Assembly (NCBI GenBank): GCA_963170055.1
Contig: CAUJGJ010000345.1
Location: 114,801 to 178,800 of the forward strand
Source: Halisarca cf. caerulea
Taxonomy: Eukaryota; Porifera; Demospongiae; Chondrillida; Halisarcidae
Reading direction: 5' to 3'
Length of the DNA: 64,000 nucleotides
Part shown: positions 32,623 through 64,000 of the stretch, piece after piece
Numbering within the stretch: the first letter of the stretch is position 1
How the letters are laid out: every line of letters begins with the position of its first letter
Made by a program: the position numbers and the translations under genes
The notes under the pieces: model-generated
Database searches by the model: none
Seen by the model: only the letters and a program-made list of their open reading frames with translations
Told to the model about the DNA's origin: nothing

Positions 32623-34539
32623 ATGCTCTGATGCCTATGATTATAATCTCTTTCACTGTGACAGCCTATATCATGTGTTGATTGGCTGTATAAATATTCA
32701 ATTTGGCATGTTACAATAATATCATGCCGAACAAAATTTTGTACCTATACATATTACTAAGTTTTATTCATAATTATTATTGGTGTCTATACTAGCAATA
32801 TTATATATTTACTGTTAATATTTTAATTTTTATGTACAAACATAAACTTTAAGATAGATGAAGGGTTATTATAATATATGTCCCCTTTGAATTCGTTCTT
32901 TATAACAACATGCATGCATGAATATGCATTGATTGCAACATACTGACTGTACTACTACATTATTATTGCATGCTAATATAATATAAATTATTTTAATTTG
33001 AATTAACCTTGTCAATCGCAATGAGTTACACATTCATGATCATGCGCAGATGTGACAATATAACCATGTTCAACATATAGTATACACCTGGACTTATCCT
33101 ATAATTATAATAATAAAACATAATTATGCACAGTATTGCAATGTCATGTACAGTGACTGTGCATCACCAACTGGTTGACCCTCCTGATACATCTCACAGA
33201 TCAATGCACTAGTTCGAATACTGTAACAGTGAATTATCGTCTGCCACAAGTCGTTTTGAAAAAATTGGGCGATCATGAATTATTGTGTTTGGCACGATTA
33301 TCCAGCTTTGATCAAACCTCGTTAGTGAGTACACCTGCATGCAGAGACCCTGCAAATTGTATGCCATTCACTATCAGTAGTACTTGCTATATAAGCTGGG
33401 GTATCATATCCTATTCCTATAACCAGGTATATATATATATAACTAAGTGTTCTAAGTAACGAGGTCCTATCGTGTATTAACATAATATTACTATTATAAT
33501 ATTATAATGAAATGGTATACCGTATAGCCGGTTAATTTGGCGAGCATAATATTTGGCGAGCTGGATTAAAAAAGGTATTTGGCGGATTTAAATTTGGCGA
33601 GCTGGCCTACTAAAAGTATTTGGCGAGCGAGGCGCCGAAATGATACCAAGTTGACGCCCGCGAACGCACACCACGTGTCTATTCCGAGGTCTATTCGTTG
33701 TAGAAGAGCATAATATGCAAGCTCAAGATCAACAAAAGTTTCAATTCGAAAGCTGTATTCGTGGACATCACATATACCAAGATATTTGGACTCCTAGTTC
33801 CGGAGAAGTATTGATATGCTGCCGTGAAATCTACAACACCAAAGACCCTTACGCGGTGGCAGTGAAGCGAAGATTCGATAAAAAAGAATAGGACTTCATA
33901 GACGATGGCGCTTCCAAAGTCTTCTTACTGAAGTATTTGCTCAAGGGATACATATCAAACCGAGTCTCCGCTGCGATCGAACAAAAACGAGGCTAAACAC
34001 GTGGCATTTGAAATTTGGCGAGCTGGGCTCTAAAAGGTTGGCGGATATAAATTTGGCGCCTTGGCTCCAAATCCGCCAATTCGCCAAATTAATATCCTCG
34101 CCAAATTAACCGGCTATACGGTATATAGTTTTATACTCTGCATGTAATCCAACACTTCAATAATAATAATCTACTTTATAATAATTTTATAATCTGACCA
34201 TGCATCTTATTGCTGTGCAGTCGATGTCACCATGCATTAAATTTAATGTTGAACTATATATGTTGAATTTCACTCTACACTCTGACACAATTTCGCAATA
34301 ATAATATTATTATACGTATATGAATAGGGTCCACAGTGTGTCGGAATATAGAGGTTCCATGCAGCTGTATAATTAGAAAGCTAAACAAAGTATGCCCTGT
34401 GCATGGCTTGCCACCATGCACGTAAGTGGTTACAAAGCATGTGGACTGCATGTAGTGCCTGGCTACTAATAGAATTTGCATCTAACGCATAATATGCTCA
34501 TGACTCCAGTTCTTGCTACATTAATAGTACATGTCACAG
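32623..34539. other. Intergenic region between convergent ABAT and P450 gene B
   Basis: AT-rich. It contains the TA-target element at 33518-34123. The open frame at 33175-33459 shows no recognisable features. Confidence 0.6.
33518..34123. mobile_element. 606-bp TA-target element carrying a HIRAN-like ORF
   Basis: 27-bp perfect terminal inverted repeats, starting TACCGTATAGCCGGTTAATT (33518-33544 and 34097-34123), flanked by TA. Repeated TTTGGCGAGCTGG words lie inside both ends. On the plus strand an ORF from about 33715 reads ESCIRGHHIYQDIWTPSSGE, then REIYNTKDPYAVAVKRR, to a TAG; a further in-frame segment (KVFLLKYLLKGYISN) follows. This matches the G-x-x-Y...RE..N..DPYAVAV pattern of HIRAN-type domains. 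No transposase is seen, so mobilisation would be in trans. Confidence 0.78.
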
Positions 34540-58945
<24,406 letters not shown>

Positions 58946-59525
58946 TCCGTGCTTCAAGACGCGTACGAATGTCCACAGGATGATTCTTGCGCAACATTTC
59001 TGAAGTTGTGATCAGCGTACACGCGCACGTGGGATCAATGTCTGTGAGCTGTATAAAATATTCATGAATATATGAACGTAGACATAAATTAAAGGCATGC
59101 AATTTATAATTATATAGGATCGATGCATGATATGCTCTATTCAGTGCATAATATGGCTTATAAATATGTATAATATCATGCACTAGTACTGCAGCGCTGT
59201 ATTATAGCTAGGCTGCATGATCGAGCTAGAGAATATTCAATATATATACACTTATAATAATTATATCAAATTTATAAAAGGTATATCCTGTTGAATTGCT
59301 TCCTGAACATTGATCAATTAAAATTATACGCACGTGCACATGCTGATGTCAGAAGCATTTGGCTTTATTATTGTCAAAATGAATAATAATTATCGACTGT
59401 ATATATAATGTTATAATATAATAATAATTATATCTCATTCAATAAAAGAAACACTAAAATTAATGCAAGGAAATACGCAACAAGTAATGCAGCAATGTAA
59501 TCTTAATGACAGGCATTAAAGTTCT
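58946..59525 (-). promoter_or_regulatory. Spacer between P450 C 3' end and P450 B start
   Basis: 580 bp between head-to-tail P450 genes, AT-rich. It should hold the gene B promoter and the gene C 3' UTR. AATAAA on the minus strand at 59369-59364 is a candidate gene C poly(A) signal. Confidence 0.45.
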
Positions 59526-60916
59526 TTAATTTCTTGGATGGTAAATGATGTGCACATCATGCTTTGGTCTAAATCCCTGGTCAAGCTCCAATGGTACCTG
59601 AGAAAGAAACATCAAGTAGTCAATGATTGAGAGCTCATACACACTTAAAACTACAGCGAACCCTGTCTGCAACAATATACAAGATATTCATGAACAAAAT
59701 GAATGTTGGTAAGATTAGAATTTACATATACATATTGCAATGAATACTGCTGTAACAGTTCTAAATCTGCAGCACTGTTTACAAGACAGGCTTCACTGTG
59801 TACAATGCAAATGTCAATGGGTGTTTTGTTGGTTACCCGTACCTTTGTCTTTGGAGACAATTCAATTTTAAAGTTCCTGACAACCTCAAAAAGAGTCAGC
59901 TTAGCTTGCAGCAGTGCAAACCTCATTCCAACACAGTTTCTAGGTCCAAGGCCAAATGGAAGGTAAGCACAAGGGTGACGTTTCGCCTTTTCCTCTGGTG
60001 AGAATCTACATAAAAATATTGATAACAGTGAATATATGGTATGGCAGGTATGGATACAATTTATTTTATTACATCTACGTATTTTACAAGTATGCACAAC
60101 ATTAGTATGTAAAACTCCCTATGAAAGTGCATATATCAACTACACCTGTCTGGAATGAAGCTCTCTGGGTCAGGGTAGATCTCTGGATTGTAATGTACAG
60201 TACGAATGAGAATGGCCACCTGAAGTCCACTCTTAATGTACACACCATTAATAGTACAATCTTCATTACACAGTCGAAATGTCCTGGCAGTGAAACAACG
60301 AAAAACAAAGAAAGCACCAAATTGATATCTACAACTCCACCAATGAAACAATAACATTGTAACAGACAGTGTGCACCATTGCAAATCATTTCAAGAGCAA
60401 GTGCAAACACGTTTAGCCCACACACTCACATGTAAGTTTGTACTCGTACATACGCATGCCCATACACTCACACCTTCCTTCATTAACATATGCATTTATA
60501 CAACAAAAAGTCAAAGAGTAAATTCGTACCACCACATAGTGCACTCACACCTGCATGGTACACTGACTCTGTAAGTATACTTCAAGTACACGCACCGGCA
60601 TACAGAGAAACTGAAATTACTATATAGGGGTTTAGGAACACTCACACCAGTGAGGGGACCAGAACATTCAACATGTAGAGCAAACAACTACATGCAGATA
60701 CATCTATGATATTTGGACCCTATTCACTAAAAGTGATGGGGCCAATGCCCCAGGCCCATCTGATTTCTACACCTATACCTGGTCCATTACAACACAAAAT
60801 GTAAGTACTAACACAAAATTCAATGTTCTGCACACTGATACACAGTTATCCATAGACACAAGCATAAGCAAAATCAAGATAATATCTGCATACATAATAT
60901 ACATAGCTTAATGTTG

Positions 60917-60977
<61 letters not shown>

Positions 60978-63459
60978 AGTTGTACGTAGGTCATAACATA
61001 AGTCTGTGTACAAACACATATGCAGTGACTGTGCTGTGAAGCCCGCATGCACTTGTGTGTGGACTCACAGTGGAGCAGGAGGGTAAAGGCGCAAAGTCTC
61101 ACAGACAACCATGTCCAGGTAGTTCAGTTCATGTGCAGCATCATACAAGGAGGACTCCTACAGTACAGGAGGAACGCATACTAAACAAAACTCCCACAGT
61201 AGGGAGGAGTACATATATGTACATACTACGCTCCAACCGAAGAGCAGGGGCACATATACATACACACAACACTCCAACAGTACATGAGGTGCACATACAC
61301 ATACACACAACACTCCTACAGAAGAGGAGGGGCACATATACATACCACGACACTCCTACAGAAGAGGAGGGGCACATATACATACACACAACACTCCTAC
61401 AGTACAGGAGAGGTATATATACATACACACAACACTCCTACAGTACATGAGGTGCACATATACATACACACAACACTCCTACAGAAGAGTAGGGGCACAT
61501 ATATATACCACGACACTCCTACAGAAGAGGAGAGGTACATATACATACACACAACACTCCTACAGTACATGAGGTGCACATATACATACACACAACACTC
61601 CTACAGAAGAGGAGGGGCACATATACATACACACAACACTCCAACAGTACAGGAGAGGTACATACACATACACACAACACTCCTACAGTACATGAGGTGC
61701 ACATATACATACACACAACACTCCTACAGAAGAGGAGGGGCACATATACATACACACAACACATACACTTTACACCCACAAAAATGTAGACTGAGCTCAT
61801 GAGCAATGACAAAACATGGCTGCATGCAAGTATAAAAATGCAAAAAATTGCGAAAAGCCAACATCTGTGAAAGTTTCACCCCTCGAAAGTTTAAGCATAA
61901 ACATGCAGTATTTCTGTTCAGCAATAACAGAGTATACAGTCTAGAAGTCTTCACATAAATGGCGTTCACAGCCTCAAAAATTGAGTAAATTTTACTTTAG
62001 CATGGATGCTGAGGTGTGTGTTCAGGCAGCATAGTACATATGCATATATATATATATATATATATATATGCGATATACGCATATAATAAGCCAGGATGAA
62101 CATTAATGAGTTGAAATGGCGGTTTATGACCAATATGTATGGGCTGACCAACTGAAAACACCTCGACTGAGCCTACAAAACACATATTCGGTGGAATTTC
62201 CAATAGTGGGTATTCCAAATAAGGACACCCTCTACAAAGGACACAGCTTCAGGTCTGAAAATGTTTTCTTCCTAGAGTTTCAATAGTCTTTTCCCTTCTG
62301 AAAGAGGACAACTTCCTTACAAAGGACAATTTCTTAAGAGCCTGTCCTAAAGGCTGCACATACTCCACCACACAAAGTGTACAAACCGGATGTTGTTCAA
62401 GGTATTCATGAATCTCATTAGCCAGCTTCTCCTGCACTTCTGGGTGTGTAGCCAACAGATAAGTAGCAAATGTAAGAGTAACACTTGTGGTTCCGTATCC
62501 AGCCAACAGGAAACCAACAGAATCAGCCACTATCTCCCCAGTGGAAAGCCCACCTTTCGTCTCCTCATCAACAGCATCGATCAAAATCTGAAGGAGGTCC
62601 TTTCGCTGTAGGCAGACACAATCGATGATAGCACATACAGTTTCACACGTGGCGTTAACTTCATACTTACAGTGACACCGTCTTGCTCCTTTCTCCGCAC
62701 ATTTATAAGTTGTACAGCTGTATCAGTGACTCTGTCAATGTGTTTAAAAAAAGTGAGTTTCCTCATCAAGGGCGATACAAGAGGGCTGATTCGATAGAAG
62801 GATACTTTAATGGGAATAAAGGAATGACGACCAAATGATATGTACAGAACTAGTGCAAATAACTTCAGATGTGAGGTACAAATTCAAGTACTTCAAAATG
62901 ATAAAGACACAATGACAGCTGTATTAAGAATATTAAGTATTGCATGGTACTTTATTCATACAAATAGGAATAGGAAAAAAAAAAACAACTCACTAAGTAA
63001 AATCCTCAGCATTGCCAGGACATTCGAGGATTTTTGCCCTGTAGCTTCTGTAAACACCCCAAGAGCTGCTTCATAGAGCTCTCCTCCCTTCCCTCCTTGT
63101 ACATCAATGGACCTCCCAAAGGCAGTGGACAAGATCACCTCCATTATACACTTACTGTACGCACTGAGGATATGCAGAATGACCACATATATATGTAAGT
63201 GCACTATTTTAAACAGAAGAATATGTACATAAGTTAAAAATTTAGTAGTTCTTGTAAACTGACGATATAAAAGCAGACACAAATGTACATAGGTAGATAT
63301 TTGACAGAATATAGAGCTAGTGCAAAAGACAAACGCACGTGCACAGAGCCATGCATGCATGCACATACCCATTAACAAACACATGCATGTACATACACAC
63401 ATACACATACAGAGTTATGTATGCACACACACATGCACGCACACATGCACACACACGCA

Positions 63460-63535
<76 letters not shown>

Positions 63536-63619
63536 CTCTAGTGCTTCCATAGAATTTTCTGGAGAGTTTGAAAGTTTGTTGACAAGTCGAGTCAAACTAT
63601 CCTTGATCAGTGGCTCCAT
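59526..63619 (-). CDS. Cytochrome P450 gene C, 3' part (5' end outside window)
   Basis: CYP3-clan-like monooxygenase and closest relative of gene B. Exons on the minus strand: 63619-63537, 63163-62994, 62804-62671, 62605-62387, 61157-61069, 60283-60146, 60005-59843, 59597-59526. Lengths 219, 89, 138 and 163 equal those of gene B exons 9-12. Landmarks: [18 protein letters not shown], ExxR as ETLR, heme loop [16 protein letters not shown], final exon [20 protein letters not shown] with stop at 59526. The I-helix reads AGYGTTS: the acid normally before Thr (Glu322 in gene B) is Gly. That residue helps oxygen activation in most P450s, so activity may be altered. The upstream exons (anchor to C-helix) should lie right of 64000; none is recognisable in 63620-64000. 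Confidence 0.88.
60925..60972. repeat. (TA)n microsatellite
   Basis: Pure TA run in P450 gene C, between the ExxR exon and the next exon. Confidence 0.96.
61160..61775. repeat. Minisatellite, ~41-bp unit, starting at a splice acceptor
   Basis: About 15 units of ACTCCTACAG(AAGAGGAGGGG|TACATGAGGT)GCACATATACATACACACAAC. In gene sense (minus) each unit contains CT..CTGTAG|GAGTG, like the true acceptor of the neighbouring exon (TACTGTAG|GAGTCC at 61158). Confidence 0.94.
62045..62069. repeat. Short (TA)n tract
   Basis: TA run in gene C intron, within a near-palindromic GCATATA...TATGCGATATACGCATAT context. Confidence 0.85.
63419..63531. repeat. (CA)n microsatellite abutting P450 C exon donor
   Basis: In gene sense the intron reads GTTAGTGTGTGTG..., so the GT repeat begins six bases after the exon end at 63537. 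Confidence 0.96.
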
Positions 63620-64000
63620 CTAGATAAGCAAAGTAGTATTCTCTTAACAAACTACTCTCTAAAACTATACACATACACTCTATAGCTATGTATACACATG
63701 CAGGCTATTACTGCTGTACGACATACAACAATAACATATGCATGTAGATGATACTCTGACTGACTCTGAATCCCTGCTATCAGTGTTCTCCCCAGATATC
63801 TCAAGGCATGTCGGGCCAATATGCCTCTTTCTTCCTAGTTTTACAGAAGTGTACATCTATGGGCCTTTAGAGTATTTTCATTTTCATTTTAGCAATTTAT
63901 GCAAATGCCCAAACTTAAACTTTAAATAACCTCCACGAATATTCTCCATTGTAATGTGATGACATCACGATAACATGCGTGCGACAGCAGCTGTTTTTGT
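63620..64000. other. P450 gene C intron, nothing recognised
   Basis: No exon of the expected C-helix type and no repeat of note; it is presumably intronic. Confidence 0.5.

Noticed and set aside
59651..59842. Read-through C-terminus of P450 gene C
   Set aside because: Same reasoning: intron sequence after the donor at 59843; the true last exon is 59526-59597.

Overview
This is a eukaryotic, AT-rich, intron-bearing stretch of an animal genome. Nothing in it is bacterial. The gene content is three CYP3-clan-like cytochrome P450 genes, a mitochondrial 4-aminobutyrate aminotransferase (ABAT) and a secreted galaxin-type cysteine-rich repeat protein. Together with abundant microsatellites, piggyBac, DIRS-type and restriction-endonuclease-type LINE elements and many short inverted-repeat elements, this suggests an early-branching marine invertebrate. 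A sponge is my best guess, but the species assignment is inference. Two 200-N gaps lie at 11601-11800 and 38801-39000.

Layout. 22-7783 (-): 5' part of P450 gene A (six exons; the rest lies left of the window). 10900-12603 (+): galaxin-like gene with a signal-peptide exon and about eight repeats, broken by an 80-bp palindromic insertion. 13614-16759 (+): ABAT pseudogene fragment made by a ~4.1-kb duplication (13285-17407 against 22999-27321). 17840-19190: 18-bp minisatellite, followed by a LINE tail fragment. 20688-32622 (+): complete 13-exon ABAT gene of 503 residues. 34540-58945 (-): complete 13-exon P450 gene B of 519 residues. Its last intron (34639-44832) holds a nest of TTAA-targeting elements (two piggyBacs and a LINE), and its second intron holds a truncated DIRS-type retroelement on the opposite strand. 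59526-63619 (-): P450 gene C, incomplete at its 5' end.

How it fits together. The P450s share exon lengths and intron phases almost exactly, so they are an old local duplication series, and B and C are head-to-tail. ABAT and the galaxin-like gene lie between A and B on the opposite strand. P450s of this kind are ER-anchored monooxygenases, ABAT starts GABA catabolism in mitochondria, and galaxin-type proteins are secreted matrix proteins. I see no shared pathway, so the neighbourhood looks like chance plus local duplication. Exon coordinates were derived by hand from reading frame, GT/AG sites and phase, and join without phase conflict in ABAT and in all P450 genes.
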